From: Qipengyuania algicida
GTDB taxonomy: Bacteria > Pseudomonadota > Alphaproteobacteria > Sphingomonadales > Sphingomonadaceae
Direction of reading: 5' to 3'
Assembly (NCBI RefSeq): GCF_009828025.1
Contig: NZ_WTYA01000009.1
Location: 1-64,000, forward strand
DNA length: 64,000 nucleotides
Shown here: positions 48,111 through 57,650 of the stretch, piece after piece
Numbering within the stretch: the stretch's first letter is position 1
Layout: every line of letters starts with the position of its first letter
Program-made: the position numbers and the translations under genes
Notes under the pieces: generated by a model
Databases searched by the model: none
What the model was told of the DNA's origin: nothing
What the model saw: only the letters and a program-made list of their open reading frames with translations

Positions 48111-49523
48111 TCAGCTTTCGAGCTGTCTCAACAGGCTGCGCACATCGCCATCCATATCGGCATCGCGCTGGCGCAGATCCTCGATCAAGCGCACCGCGTG
48201 GATCACGGTGGAATGGTCGCGCCCACCGAACTTGCGCCCGATTTCGGGGTAGGAACGCGGGGTCAGCACCTTAGCGAGATACATCGCCACCTGGCGCGGG
48301 CGCACGACTGCGCGGGCGCGGCGCTTGGAGCTCATCTCTGAGCGGTCGATCCGATAGAACTGGCACACCGTGCGCTGGATCTCGTCGATGGTGATCCGGC
48401 GGCGGTTGGCCGAGAGGATATCGGTCAGCTGTTCCTCGGCCAGCTGGAGCGAGACTTCCTGTCCCGTAAGCTGGGCATAGGCGATCAGCTTGTTGAGGCC
48501 GCCTACCAGCTCGCGAATGTTGCGGGTAATGGTACGGGCGAGGAAGTCGATCACATCCGCGGGCACTTCCAGCGGTGCGAAGCGAGTGAGCTTGGAGCCG
48601 AGGATCTTCTTACGCAGCTCGATATCTGCGGCCTGGATGTCGGCAACGAGACCCATCGACAGGCGGCTCAAGAGACGCGGCTCAACCCCGTCCAATGCTT
48701 GCGGTGCACGGTCGGCGGCGAACACCAGCCGCTTGCCTTCGGCGAGCAGCGCATCGATCGTGTAGAGCAGCTCTTCCTGCGCGCTGGCCTTGCCGATGAT
48801 GAACTGGATATCGTCCACCAGCAGCAGGTCGAAGCTGCGCAGCCGCGCCTTGAATTCGAGCGTCTGACCCGATTTCAGTGCCTGGACGAATTCGACCATG
48901 AAGCGTTCGGCGCTGCAATAGAAGATCCGCGCACGCGGGTGGGCGAGGAGATAGGAATGGCCGATCGCGTGGAGCAGGTGCGTCTTGCCCTGGCCGGTCG
49001 CAGCCTTGAGGTAGAGCGGGGCAAACTGCGGCTTTTCGGGTGCCGCCATGCGCTGCGCAGCGTTGAACGCCAGCACATTGGCCTCGCCGGTGATGAAAGC
49101 GGCAAAGGTCAGCGAGGCGTCGAGCCCGACGCTGGAGGTGAAGCCGCTGTCGCCGATGGTGTCGGCGGCGATCGCCATGATCGACTTGTCGGCCCCGTCA
49201 TTGGCGGGGCGGTGGCCATCGGAATGGAGGCGCAGGTCGGCGACCTGGCGGCGGCCGGGATGAACGCTGATACGCACGTTGCGCACTTCCGAGCGGGCGA
49301 TCTTCCACGCCAGCGCCAGCCGGTCCGAAAAACGGTCACGCACCCAATTGGCGGAGAACTCGGTCGGCAGGAACAGATCGAGCGTACCGGAATCATGGCA
49401 CAGCGAGCCGAGCTGGATCGGCTTGATCCACTGGCTGTGCAGCTGATGGCCCAGGTCCTTTCGCAGTCCCTGGCTGATGTCCGCCCAATCTGCCGCCAGG
49501 TTTACCGCTTCGGATTCTTCCAT
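48111..49523 (-). CDS. dnaA: Chromosomal replication initiator DnaA
   Basis: 470 residues. Binds origin DnaA boxes and melts oriC with ATP. Domain I (about 10-80) contains LHSQWIKPIQ. The AAA+ domain has Walker A ATGQGKTHLLH and Walker B LLLVDDIQF, and domain IV ends with the DNA-binding signature GRKFGGRDHSTVIHAVR. I chose the ATG at 49523 because AGGACGAACTG precedes it; in-frame ATGs at 49550 and 49565 have poorer ribosome sites. It is downstream of rpsT, with a long 5' region that carries GANTC sites. Confidence 0.98.
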   Translation of the reverse strand: MEESEAVNLAADWADISQGLRKDLGHQLHSQWIKPIQLGSLCHDSGTLDLFLPTEFSANWVRDRFSDRLALAWKIARSEVRNVRISVHPGRRQVADLRLHSDGHRPANDGADKSIMAIAADTIGDSGFTSSVGLDASLTFAAFITGEANVLAFNAAQRMAAPEKPQFAPLYLKAATGQGKTHLLHAIGHSYLLAHPRARIFYCSAERFMVEFVQALKSGQTLEFKARLRSFDLLLVDDIQFIIGKASAQEELLYTIDALLAEGKRLVFAADRAPQALDGVEPRLLSRLSMGLVADIQAADIELRKKILGSKLTRFAPLEVPADVIDFLARTITRNIRELVGGLNKLIAYAQLTGQEVSLQLAEEQLTDILSANRRRITIDEIQRTVCQFYRIDRSEMSSKRRARAVVRPRQVAMYLAKVLTPRSYPEIGRKFGGRDHSTVIHAVRLIEDLRQRDADMDGDVRSLLRQLES

Positions 49524-49795
49524 CAGTTCGTCCTGCACCTTGCGCCTCATCCCCGTAGTTTCCATCGACCTGATTCCGTCCAAAATTCGTCCCCACCGGA
49601 TGCGCCTGAAACGTCAGTTTCAGGCGCCCAGCTCAAAGTAAGGCAATGCGTTACACCCCACCGGAATCGCTGCGAATCCGCGAAAGCCCCGTTTGTCATC
49701 GTAATGTATTTGCCCGAGCTGTCCCGTCCCAGGCCGATGCCCTTTCTTAAGACCCGCGCGGAGCGAGTCGCAAGAGGGCGGGCGGTAAAAAAACT

Positions 49796-49822
49796 GAAAT
49801 AAAGTCGTTGACTCACATGCAA
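49796..49822 (-). promoter_or_regulatory. Tentative dnaA promoter with a GANTC site in the spacer
   Basis: Minus strand TTGCAT (49822-49817), 15-base spacer, TATTTC (49801-49796). GACTC at 49810-49814 lies inside the spacer, an arrangement that would let DNA methylation affect dnaA transcription. Confidence 0.3.
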
Positions 49823-49951
49823 CCCGCAGAGCCCCGTTCAGGCTTCTGAATTACCGGAATTTTTGCGTATCGGTGCATGCGAATCGCGGGATTTGCTCGC
49901 TTTTGGAACGTCGCTTTCGTCGCGATCATTACAGGAAGGTTTCATGGCAAA

Positions 49952-49989
49952 GCAAAGGGGTCATTGGCGCGAACCAATGACCCCTTTGC
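49952..49989 (-). terminator. rpsT terminator hairpin
   Basis: A perfect 16-bp stem (49952-49967 with 49974-49989) and 6-base loop, 24 bases after the rpsT stop. The minus-strand RNA leaving the stem reads UUUGCC, a weak U-tract. It should separate rpsT from dnaA transcription. Confidence 0.7.
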
Positions 49990-50013
49990 CGAAAACGGTT
50001 TTCCGTAAATCGC

Positions 50014-50274
50014 TTAGAGCGAGGCTACCCGCTTGGTCAGCCGGCTCATCTTGCGTGCGGCGGTGTTCTTGTGGAGAACGCCGCGCGAAACGCCGCGTGC
50101 CAGCTCCGGCTGCGCAGCCGAAAGAGCTTCCTTGGCGGCATTCTTGTCACCAGCGGCAATCGCGGTTTCGATCTTCTTCACGAAGCTGCGGATGCGGCTC
50201 ATGCGTGCGGTGTTGATCTCGGCGCGATTGGCGTTGCGACGGATGCGCTTCTTGGCTTGCGGCGTATTGGCCAT
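50014..50274 (-). CDS. rpsT: Ribosomal protein S20
   Basis: 86 residues, very basic, all helical. Begins [20 protein letters not shown], typical of S20, and contains [10 protein letters not shown] primary 16S rRNA binder. AAGGACCATCC precedes the ATG, and a clear promoter lies upstream. Monocistronic, ending at a long hairpin before dnaA. Confidence 0.98.
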   Translation of the reverse strand: MANTPQAKKRIRRNANRAEINTARMSRIRSFVKKIETAIAAGDKNAAKEALSAAQPELARGVSRGVLHKNTAARKMSRLTKRVASL

Positions 50275-50383
50275 GGATGGTCCTTAACTCTGGCTCGTGT
50301 CTATAGGGCCGCGCTGGCGCGGCCAGTGTTCAAAAGGCAGTCGAATCTCGCGAAAATCGGCGCAAGTGTGCCGGAAGGCGGCG

Positions 50384-50412
50384 CACATAATCGCAAGCAG
50401 CCGAATCGTCAA
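50384..50412 (-). promoter_or_regulatory. rpsT promoter
   Basis: Minus strand TTGACG (50412-50407), 17-base spacer, TATGTG (50389-50384), about 110 bases upstream of the rpsT ATG. Spacing is ideal and the -35 has five of six consensus bases. Confidence 0.6.
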
Positions 50413-50434
50413 GCGCCCAGGAAGGGGTTGAGAC

Positions 50435-51250
50435 TCATCGCTGGCAGCGCGGGCACCACCAACTGCTGCGCCCGCCTTGTACCACACGCCGGATGGTCCC
50501 GCCATCCTCGCGTCGGCAAGCTTGGCCTTCCCGGCCATAGACGTCGAAGGAATGGGCGAAATAGCCGAGCTGGCCATCGGGATGGACGAAATCGCGCAGG
50601 CTTGAGCCTCCCGCCTCGATTGACTGTTCGAGCACTCCGCGAATCGCCGGGACCAGCCGGGCAAGCTGCGGACGTGTGACGCGCCCACCCGGCTTGCGGG
50701 GATCGATCCGCGCGCGCCAAAGCGCCTCGCAGACATAGATATTGCCAAGTCCGGCGACCACGCGCTGGTCGAGCAGCAGCAGCTTGATCGCCTGCTTGCG
50801 GCCTGCCGTCGCATGACGCAGCCACTCGGCGGTCAACGCCGCACCGAGCGGCTCCGGGCCAAGCGCGACGAACTGCGGCCATTCCGCCAAATTTTCGCTG
50901 TTGACCAGATCGACCGAGCCGAACCGCCTCGGGTCGTTGAGCGCAAAGCGGTGGTCGGCGGTTTCGAGCACAAGGTGGTCGTGCTTTTCGATATCGCCGG
51001 GGTCGATCCGCCAACGCCCGCTCATGCCGAGATGAAACACCATCGTCTGCGCGCGATCGGTGTGGATCAGGCCGTATTTTGCCCGACGCGAGAGGCCGGC
51101 GATTCTCGCGCCGGTCAACGCTTGCACGAGTGCGGGGGGGAAGGGGCGGCGGAGACCTTCACGGTGCAGCGCTACGCGTTCGATCCGCGCACCGTCGAGG
51201 AAGCGAGCGAGGCCGCGCACGGTCGTTTCGACTTCGGGAAGTTCAGGCAT
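50435..51250 (-). CDS. mutM: Formamidopyrimidine-DNA glycosylase
   Basis: 271 residues. Removes 8-oxoguanine and Fapy lesions. Mature N-terminus PELPEVET with catalytic P1 and E2 (family numbering without Met); intercalation loop region and the helix-two-turn-helix are present. The C-terminal zinc finger ends WWCPRCQ, but its first pair reads CRRE rather than C-x-x-C, so one cysteine ligand is replaced. ATG at 51250 is fixed by the need for Pro at position 2. Divergent from ubiE. Confidence 0.95.
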   Translation of the reverse strand: MPELPEVETTVRGLARFLDGARIERVALHREGLRRPFPPALVQALTGARIAGLSRRAKYGLIHTDRAQTMVFHLGMSGRWRIDPGDIEKHDHLVLETADHRFALNDPRRFGSVDLVNSENLAEWPQFVALGPEPLGAALTAEWLRHATAGRKQAIKLLLLDQRVVAGLGNIYVCEALWRARIDPRKPGGRVTRPQLARLVPAIRGVLEQSIEAGGSSLRDFVHPDGQLGYFAHSFDVYGREGQACRREDGGTIRRVVQGGRSSWWCPRCQR

Positions 51251-51398
51251 CGATGTTCCGGCGATGGAAAATTGTCGGAAGCAGCGCATGGCAGATCGCC
51301 GGATGCGGTGCCAGTCCTCTCCGCCGCCCGGAGCCCGGCGCAGTGAGCGAAGCGAGCGGATAGACGCCACCCCAATCTCCCACTAAGGCGCTTGTCCC

Positions 51399-52130
51399 AT
51401 GAGCGAGACAGTTTCCTTCGGATATGAAGAGGTCGCCCCGGAAGAGAAAACCCGCCGTGTAGGCGCGGTGTTTTCCAGCGTGGCGAGCAAGTACGACATC
51501 ATGAACGATGCGATGTCGGGCGGGATGCACCGGCTGTGGAAGGACCGGTTCGTTCGCCGGGTCCAGCCGCGCGAGGGCGAAGCGATCCTCGACATGGCGG
51601 GCGGCACCGGCGACATTGCCTTTCGCATGGCGGCGCGTGGAGCCGAATTAACCGTGGCCGACATTAATCAGGATATGCTCGACGTGGGCATCGAGCGGGC
51701 GATGGAGCGCGGGATTACCGGGCTTTCCTGGTCGTGCCAGAACGCCGAGGAGCTGACTTATCCCTCGCGTATCTTCGATGCCTATACGATCGCCTTCGGG
51801 ATCAGGAATGTCACCTATATCGACCGCGCCCTGAGCGAGGCGCACAGGGTACTGAAATTCGGCGGGCGGTTCTTCTGCCTCGAATTCAGCACCGTCGAAT
51901 GGCCTGGATTCAAGGACGTTTATGATGCCTATTCGGACCATCTTGTGCCGCGCATGGGGGAGGCGATTGCGGGCGATGCCGACAGCTATCGCTACCTCGT
52001 CGAATCGATCCGCCGCTTTCCGCCGATGCCGCGCTTCGAACAGATGATCCGCGATGCCGGTTTCGGCAAGACGAAGGTCGAACCCATTCTTGGCGGACTT
52101 GTGGCCATCCATTCGGGGTGGAAAATCTGA
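51399..52130 (+). CDS. ubiE: Ubiquinone/menaquinone C-methyltransferase
   Basis: 243 residues. SAM-dependent methylation of the quinone ring. UbiE signatures YDIMNDAMSGGMHRLWKD and, near the middle, AFGIRNVTYIDRAL; SAM loop DMAGGTGD. First gene of ubiE-ubiB; the ubiB GTG starts one base after its stop. Confidence 0.97.
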   Translation: MSETVSFGYEEVAPEEKTRRVGAVFSSVASKYDIMNDAMSGGMHRLWKDRFVRRVQPREGEAILDMAGGTGDIAFRMAARGAELTVADINQDMLDVGIERAMERGITGLSWSCQNAEELTYPSRIFDAYTIAFGIRNVTYIDRALSEAHRVLKFGGRFFCLEFSTVEWPGFKDVYDAYSDHLVPRMGEAIAGDADSYRYLVESIRRFPPMPRFEQMIRDAGFGKTKVEPILGGLVAIHSGWKI

Positions 52131-52131
52131 C

Positions 52132-53685
52132 GTGACCAGTCCTGCAAAGCATATCTGGCGGCTGCTCGCCTGGGGGCGCACTCTTGCGCGGCACGGTGCG
52201 CTGCGCGGGATCGAGAACGATCCCAACACCCCGGTTCAGGTCAAACGGCTGGCACGGATCGCGCGCATCGGCACACGCCAGCCGAAAGAGCCCGATTATG
52301 CAGGGGCTTTCCGCGCAATCGGTCCGGCAGCTATCAAGCTCGGTCAGACTTTGGCAACACGGCCTGATATTGTCGGCGAGGATGCCGCGCGCAATCTCCT
52401 GACGTTGCAGGACAGCTTGCCGCCGGTGCCATTCGAGCAGATCCGCCAGAGCGTGGAGGCGAGTTTTGGGCAACCGCTCGAGGCGCTGTTTGCCGAATTC
52501 GATCCCGAACCTGTTGGCGCGGCCTCAATCGCACAGGTCCACCGCGCGCGCACCATCGAAGGGCGCGATGTCGCGGTCAAGGTGCTGCGACCGGGCGTGC
52601 GCGAGCGCTTTGCACGCGACATCGCCACCTATGAATGGGGGGCTGCGCACCTCGAAGCTTTCGGGGGCGAAGCGACCCGGCTGCGTCCGCGCCTGACGAT
52701 CGCCAATTTCAAGCGCTGGACCAATCGCGAGCTCGACCTGCGACGCGAAGCGGCCTCCGCAAGCGAGCTGGCCGAGGCTATGGGGGGTGTGGAAGGCTAT
52801 CGCATTCCCGACATCGATTGGGATCGTACCAATGGCCGCGTGTTGACGCTGGAATGGGTCGACGGGGTCAAGATCTCCGAAATCGATCGGTTGCGTGAGG
52901 CCGGGCATGATCTTCCTGCGCTCGCCAACCGGCTGGTGCTGGCGTTTCTCAAGCAGGCGATCAGCGCGGGTTTCTTCCATGCCGACATGCACCAGGGCAA
53001 TCTGTTCGTGCGCCCCGACGGCACCATCGTCGCGATCGATTTCGGGATCATGGGCCGGATCGACCGGCGCGCGCGGCAATGGCTGGCGGAAATCCTCTAT
53101 GGCCTGACCACCGGCAATTACCGCCGCGTGGCCGAGATCCATTTCGAGGCGCAGTATGTGCCGTCGCATCACTCGGTCGATGAATTTGCGACTGCCCTGC
53201 GCGCGGTGGGCGAACCGATGCGCGGCAAGCCGGTGAGCGAGCTGTCGGTTGGCCAGATGCTTGACGGGTTGTTCGCAATCACCCGCGATTTCGACATGCA
53301 GACCCAGCCGCACCTGCTGCTGCTGCAAAAGACCATGGTGATGGTCGAAGGCATCGCCACGCAGCTCAACCCGGCGATCAACATGTGGGACGTGTCCGCG
53401 CCCTTCGTGCGCGACTGGATTCGTGACGAGCTGGGCCCGGAAGCGGCGCTTGCCGATCGCATCCGCGAGGATGGCGAGACATTGTTGCGCGTGCCTGCGC
53501 TGGTCCGGCGGCTGGAGGAGCTGTTCCCGCCCCGCGGCGGCGCCCCGGAGCCGCCGCCGCTGCCCGAAATCCATCTGATGTGGGAAGGCGGCGGCCTCGG
53601 CTTCCTCAAAGTGCTGAGCTATGCGGCGGCAGTGGCGGCGGGCGCGATGGCAGTCGGTGCGCTGCATATTACCGGATTGATCTGA
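52132..53685 (+). CDS. ubiB: UbiB-family atypical kinase/ATPase
   Basis: 517 residues, membrane-linked accessory factor for ubiquinone synthesis. The KxGQ motif (AIKLGQTLATRPD), Ala-rich loop (VGAASIAQVH), VAVKVLRPG lysine, FHADMHQGNLFV and IDFGIMG are all present, and a membrane segment ends the protein (about 490-515). Start is GTG at 52132 with GGGGTGGAAA upstream; this placement follows the ubiE stop directly. Confidence 0.95.
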   Translation: MTSPAKHIWRLLAWGRTLARHGALRGIENDPNTPVQVKRLARIARIGTRQPKEPDYAGAFRAIGPAAIKLGQTLATRPDIVGEDAARNLLTLQDSLPPVPFEQIRQSVEASFGQPLEALFAEFDPEPVGAASIAQVHRARTIEGRDVAVKVLRPGVRERFARDIATYEWGAAHLEAFGGEATRLRPRLTIANFKRWTNRELDLRREAASASELAEAMGGVEGYRIPDIDWDRTNGRVLTLEWVDGVKISEIDRLREAGHDLPALANRLVLAFLKQAISAGFFHADMHQGNLFVRPDGTIVAIDFGIMGRIDRRARQWLAEILYGLTTGNYRRVAEIHFEAQYVPSHHSVDEFATALRAVGEPMRGKPVSELSVGQMLDGLFAITRDFDMQTQPHLLLLQKTMVMVEGIATQLNPAINMWDVSAPFVRDWIRDELGPEAALADRIREDGETLLRVPALVRRLEELFPPRGGAPEPPPLPEIHLMWEGGGLGFLKVLSYAAAVAAGAMAVGALHITGLI

Positions 53686-53687
53686 GT

Positions 53688-54809
53688 ATGGTGAAGCGCG
53701 CTGCGGTCCGCTTGGCCGATCCACTCGCCAACTGGCCCGAGCATCCGTTGCGTGCTGTGCCGAGGTTCGTCGCGCTCGCATTGCTGGCCCTGTTTCTGGG
53801 GCTGTCCGTGTGGAACATCGGCTCGCTGGGGCATCGTGAAGTCGCCCAGCAAAAGGACATCGCGCATCGCAAGTCGCAGCATGAATCGCTCGACAAGGAT
53901 CTCTATCACGCGATCAACATGCGCGTGGCGAAGGGTGAAAACTATTACCACGCGGCGCTCGCAGAACAGCGCGCGCGGCATTATCCTACTACCCCCTTCG
54001 TGACCGTGCGCACCCCGATCGTCGCCTGGGTCAGCGCATTTCTTGGTGAGCAGGGGTGGCGCGTGATAGCGGCAATCCTGTGGGGTGCGAACCTGCTGGT
54101 CTGGTTCGCTATCCTGAAGCCGCCACTACGCTGGTGGGAACGCTATGGCGGCGCGGCACTGGTTGGCTACGGCGGGGTTATCGCTTTTGCTCATACCGTC
54201 GTGTTCTCGCATGAAACGCTGGCCGGGCTGTTCCTCGGGCTGGCTCTGGCGCTATCGCGTAGCCGGGCCTGGCCTGTGGGGTTGGCACTGGCGGTCGTCG
54301 CAGTAGCCATTCGCGAGCTCGCGTTGCCGTTCCTGTTGCTGTGGGCGGTGCTGGCGGTGGTGGAAGGGCGCAAGCGCGAGGCACTGGCCGTGACCGGCGG
54401 AATCGTCCTGATTGCCATCGGCCTCGCCTTCCATGCCGCTGCCGTCGCCGCCGCGCGGATGCCGGGCGATCTGGTTTCTCCGCCATGGACGGGCCTGATG
54501 GGGCTGAGTCTGCCGTTCTATGGCATTTCGGAAACGACCTTGCTGGTAATGCTCAAATCGTGGGCTGCGGGTCCGCTGTGCGTCCTGCCGCTGCTTGGCT
54601 GGTGGGGGCTGGGCGGGCGCTTCGGCCTGTTCGCGAGCCTTTGGTACACCGGCTTCATCGCTTTCGTCGCGATCTTCGCGCGGCAGGAAAACTTCTACTG
54701 GATGGCGATGCTGGTCCCGGCCTATCTGGCCGGGCTGGCCTTTCTCCCGCGCGCCCTGGTGGATTGCGTCAGCGCGATCCGCCGGACGCCCGCCATGGCC
54801 ACAAATTGA
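53688..54809 (+). CDS. Polytopic membrane protein of unknown function
   Basis: 373 residues, about nine hydrophobic segments. The N-terminus has a cytosolic start, one membrane segment (about 26-42) and a polar loop with KSQHESLDKDLYHAI, then many segments with conserved-looking aromatic residues (NYYHAALAEQRARHYP). The layout recalls GT-C or DUF2029-like membrane transferases, but no signature motif is certain. It begins two bases after ubiB and may be co-transcribed. Its last 41 bases overlap the 3' end of the convergent gene at 54769. Confidence 0.75.
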   Translation: MVKRAAVRLADPLANWPEHPLRAVPRFVALALLALFLGLSVWNIGSLGHREVAQQKDIAHRKSQHESLDKDLYHAINMRVAKGENYYHAALAEQRARHYPTTPFVTVRTPIVAWVSAFLGEQGWRVIAAILWGANLLVWFAILKPPLRWWERYGGAALVGYGGVIAFAHTVVFSHETLAGLFLGLALALSRSRAWPVGLALAVVAVAIRELALPFLLLWAVLAVVEGRKREALAVTGGIVLIAIGLAFHAAAVAAARMPGDLVSPPWTGLMGLSLPFYGISETTLLVMLKSWAAGPLCVLPLLGWWGLGGRFGLFASLWYTGFIAFVAIFARQENFYWMAMLVPAYLAGLAFLPRALVDCVSAIRRTPAMATN

Positions 54810-55164
54810 TCGCGAGCCCCATCACCGCGACATGGCCCATTTCATAGGCCATCGGTAGCGCGAAGCCGGGGTAGGGGCCGGACACCAGCGCATCCACCAA
54901 CCGCCCGGTAAATGCCACCAGGAACAACCCCAAAGGCGCGACCAGCAAATTGCCTTGCCTGCGCCATGCGCCGAAAACCATGAAGGCGGCTGAAATCACG
55001 AAGAAGGCGGTGAAGTCCGCGCGCATGGTCGACAGGCCTGCTGCGCCCTGTGCCGCCACGCCGAGCTGCGCCCCCGAAGAAACAGGGTTAATCAGGAAAC
55101 CAAATCCTAACACCATGTCGGCTAAGGCCAATAGAACTATGATTAGGCTTAATATCAGGTGCAC
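54769..55164 (-). CDS. Small four-helix membrane protein, DUF4345-like
   Basis: 131 residues, four predicted membrane segments. GFGFLINP near the start and RADFTAFF in the middle fit the DUF4345 pattern; function unknown. Start is GTG at 55164 with GGGAGAGGCG upstream. It is convergent with the membrane gene at 53688 and their ends overlap by 41 bases, which is unusual but common in compact genomes. Confidence 0.7.
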   Translation of the reverse strand: MHLILSLIIVLLALADMVLGFGFLINPVSSGAQLGVAAQGAAGLSTMRADFTAFFVISAAFMVFGAWRRQGNLLVAPLGLFLVAFTGRLVDALVSGPYPGFALPMAYEMGHVAVMGLAINLWPWRASGGSR

Positions 55165-55343
55165 GTCTCGCCTCTCCCTCGATTGCCCCGAGGATAGGCG
55201 AAAGCGGGGGTCGCAGGCAATTGCCCCTCGTACACTACTGGCCAAGGGCGATGGGGGGCGCTAGCAAGCGCTTTGATGACGCAATGGGATCATATTCTCC
55301 TATCCGCGCGAGCGACGCGGCTGGCAGTCAGGGACGGCGACCG

Positions 55344-57143
55344 GTGACGGGTCCGCGCATCCTGCTGGTGGTGGGCGGCGGTATCGCTGCCTACAAGGCG
55401 TGCGAGCTGGTGCGGATGATCCGCAAGGCTGGCGGCGATGTCACCTGCGTGCTGACCGAGGGCGGGCAGCAGTTCGTCACTCCGATGGCGCTGGCCGCGC
55501 TTAGCGGCAACAAGGTCTACACCTCGCTGTTCGATCTCAAGGATGAGGTCGAGATGGGCCATATCCAGCTCTCGCGTGAGGCGGATCTGGTGGTGGTATG
55601 CCCGGCGACGGCGGACCTGCTGGCCAAGATGGCGGCGGGCATTGCCGACGATCTGGCCACCACGCTGATTCTTGCGACCGATAAGCCGGTGCTGACCGTT
55701 CCCGCGATGAATGTGCGGATGTGGGAGCATTCGACCACCCAGCGCAACACCGAATGGCTCCGCCAGGCAGGCGTGGGGGTGATGGAGCCCGACGAGGGCG
55801 AGATGGCTTGTGGCGAATATGGACCGGGTCGCCTGCCCGAGCCCGCCGCGATCCTCGCCGAAATCGCCAACCGGCTCGATCTCGATATCGAGCTGCCGGA
55901 GATCGTTGAAGCCAGCGCGCCGTCGCTGCGTGTGCTCGAAGCGCCAGTCGATGCTCCGCAAACGGAAACGAGCGATGAGGGCGAGCTCGAAGAGCCGGAC
56001 GTCGATCTTGCCAGCGAGGCGCTCGAGCCTGAGCCCGAGGTCCAGCCACGCGGGACGCTCACCAGCCTGCTTTCGGCGATCATTCCGCGTTCGACCGCGC
56101 GTCGCAGCCACCAGCAGATCGACAAAGACCTCGAAGCCGAACTGCAGGATTTGCCCGAAGTCGATCCCTTCGACGCCGAAGGTTTCCTTGGTCAGCCCCC
56201 TCTGGACGACGGTGGCGATATACCTGCGCCGGATCTCGGCGGCCCGCTGCTGGCATCGAAAGGCAAGGCTTCGGCGGCACCGCCGATCGATCCCGAAGCT
56301 CTCAACCACGAAGTTGCGCGCAAGAACCCGGCTGCCCGCCCGCAACCGATTGCCGAAGAAGCACTCCGAACCGAAGCTCCCGTGGCTCAGCCGGAGCCGA
56401 TGCCCGACCCGCTGGCAGGGCAGACCGAGTTCGATCCCGATCCCGATCACCGCCCGCTGCACGGCAGGCATGTGCTAGTGACAGCCGGACCGACATGGGA
56501 GCCGATCGATCCGGTGCGCTATATCGCCAATCGGTCGAGCGGCAAGCAAGGCTTCGCGATCGCCGCGATGGCCGCCGCCGCTGGTGCACGCGTGACTCTG
56601 GTTGCAGGCCCAGTGCATTTGCCGACCCCGCTCGGCGTCGATCGTATCGATGTCGAAAGCGCCGACGAAATGGCCGATGCGGTGCGCAAGGCGCTGCCGG
56701 CCGACATCGCCTTCATGGTCGCTGCGGTGGCCGACTGGAAATCCAAGCGTGTCGCGGTCGAGAAAATGAAGAAGCGCGGCTCGGCTCCACCGGCGCTGGT
56801 GCTGACCGAAAACCCCGATATCCTCGCCACCACCAGTGCCGCCCGCAAGCGCCCGCAATTGCTCATCGGGTTTGCTGCCGAGACCGACGATCTGGTTGAG
56901 AACGCCAAGGCCAAGCGCAAGCGCAAGGGGGCCGACTGGATCGTTGCCAACGACGTCTCTTACGGCAGGATCAAATCCGGCACCAAAGGCAGCGTGATGG
57001 GCGGCGATACCAACACCGTACAGATCGTTACCTCCGCCGGGGTCGAGGAATTGCCCGAAATGAACAAGGAAGATGTCGCGCGCGAACTGGTACGACGGGC
57101 CGCCCATGCGCTGGTGAATCCGGACACCGAACAGCATGGCTGA
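55344..57143 (+). CDS. coaBC: CoaBC: phosphopantothenoylcysteine synthetase/decarboxylase with long linker
   Basis: 599 residues against about 400 in the family. CoaC (1-184): flavin site GGGIAAYKA, catalytic H73 in GHIQLS, N123 in PAMNVRMW, and substrate-flap C156 in [11 protein letters not shown]. CoaB (about 376-599): [28 protein letters not shown] with the Lys after it. The extra ~190 residues (185-372) are acidic, Pro/Glu-rich and low in hydrophobic residues, so probably disordered. Together the two domains make 4'-phosphopantetheine for CoA. I took GTG 55344 (AGGGA upstream, no long lead); an ATG at 55284 is in frame. Overlaps dut by 8 bases. Confidence 0.93.
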   Translation: MTGPRILLVVGGGIAAYKACELVRMIRKAGGDVTCVLTEGGQQFVTPMALAALSGNKVYTSLFDLKDEVEMGHIQLSREADLVVVCPATADLLAKMAAGIADDLATTLILATDKPVLTVPAMNVRMWEHSTTQRNTEWLRQAGVGVMEPDEGEMACGEYGPGRLPEPAAILAEIANRLDLDIELPEIVEASAPSLRVLEAPVDAPQTETSDEGELEEPDVDLASEALEPEPEVQPRGTLTSLLSAIIPRSTARRSHQQIDKDLEAELQDLPEVDPFDAEGFLGQPPLDDGGDIPAPDLGGPLLASKGKASAAPPIDPEALNHEVARKNPAARPQPIAEEALRTEAPVAQPEPMPDPLAGQTEFDPDPDHRPLHGRHVLVTAGPTWEPIDPVRYIANRSSGKQGFAIAAMAAAAGARVTLVAGPVHLPTPLGVDRIDVESADEMADAVRKALPADIAFMVAAVADWKSKRVAVEKMKKRGSAPPALVLTENPDILATTSAARKRPQLLIGFAAETDDLVENAKAKRKRKGADWIVANDVSYGRIKSGTKGSVMGGDTNTVQIVTSAGVEELPEMNKEDVARELVRRAAHALVNPDTEQHG

Positions 57144-57597
57144 AGCTGTGCGGGTCAAATTGCGCCGATTGCCGCATGGCGAAGGATTGGCGCTGCCCGC
57201 CTATGCCACCGATGGCGCTGCGGGAATGGATGTGCTTTCGGCGGAAGATGTGGAGCTTGCCCCCGGCGCCCGTGCGGCGGTGGCAACCGGGCTCGCACTG
57301 GCGATTCCGTCCGGCTATGAAATCCAGGTCAGGCCACGTTCCGGCCTCGCACTCAAACATGCGATCACCGTGCCCAACACGCCCGGGACGATCGATTCCG
57401 ATTATCGCGGCGAACTCAAGATCATCCTCATCAATCACGGTCACGAGTCCTTCGCGATTGCGCGCGGGGATCGGATTGCGCAGCTGGTGCTTGCGCCGGT
57501 CGTGCAGGCGGCATGGGATGAGGTCGAGGAACTGGACGAGACCGTCCGCGGCGCAGGCGGCTTCGGCTCCACCGGGGGTCACGCCAAGCTTGCCTGA
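57136..57597 (+). CDS. dut: dUTP diphosphatase
   Basis: 153 residues, trimeric dUTPase. All five motifs: [40 protein letters not shown] and GGFGSTG. It hydrolyses dUTP to dUMP and keeps uracil out of DNA. Starts inside the end of coaBC (8-base overlap), the usual alphaproteobacterial arrangement, and is followed by a terminator. Confidence 0.97.
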   Translation: MAEAVRVKLRRLPHGEGLALPAYATDGAAGMDVLSAEDVELAPGARAAVATGLALAIPSGYEIQVRPRSGLALKHAITVPNTPGTIDSDYRGELKIILINHGHESFAIARGDRIAQLVLAPVVQAAWDEVEELDETVRGAGGFGSTGGHAKLA

Positions 57598-57600
57598 TAC

Positions 57601-57636
57601 GAAAAAGGCCCGCGCAAATGGCGGGCCTTCTTCTTT
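57601..57636. terminator. Bidirectional terminator between dut and the DUF4136 gene
   Basis: AAGGCCCGC (57605-57613) pairs with GCGGGCCTT (57621-57629), 7-base loop. The rightward RNA runs CUUCUUU and the leftward RNA runs UUUUU from bases 57602-57606. Confidence 0.75.
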
Positions 57637-57650
57637 CGCAGCTGAGCTGA

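Larger units (their letters stand above)
49524..50013. other. 490-base dnaA 5' region with clustered GANTC (CcrM) sites
   Basis: The longest gene-free stretch. It holds five GANTC sites at 49572, 49664, 49674, 49810 and 49881, a putative dnaA promoter, and the rpsT terminator. GANTC is methylated by CcrM in alphaproteobacteria; about one site would be expected by chance in this length. I found no run of DnaA boxes and no AT-rich unwinding region, so oriC is probably elsewhere. Confidence 0.6.

Noticed and set aside
49524-50013. Chromosomal origin next to dnaA
   Set aside because: No cluster of DnaA boxes and no AT-rich unwinding stretch was seen. In alphaproteobacteria the origin is often away from dnaA.
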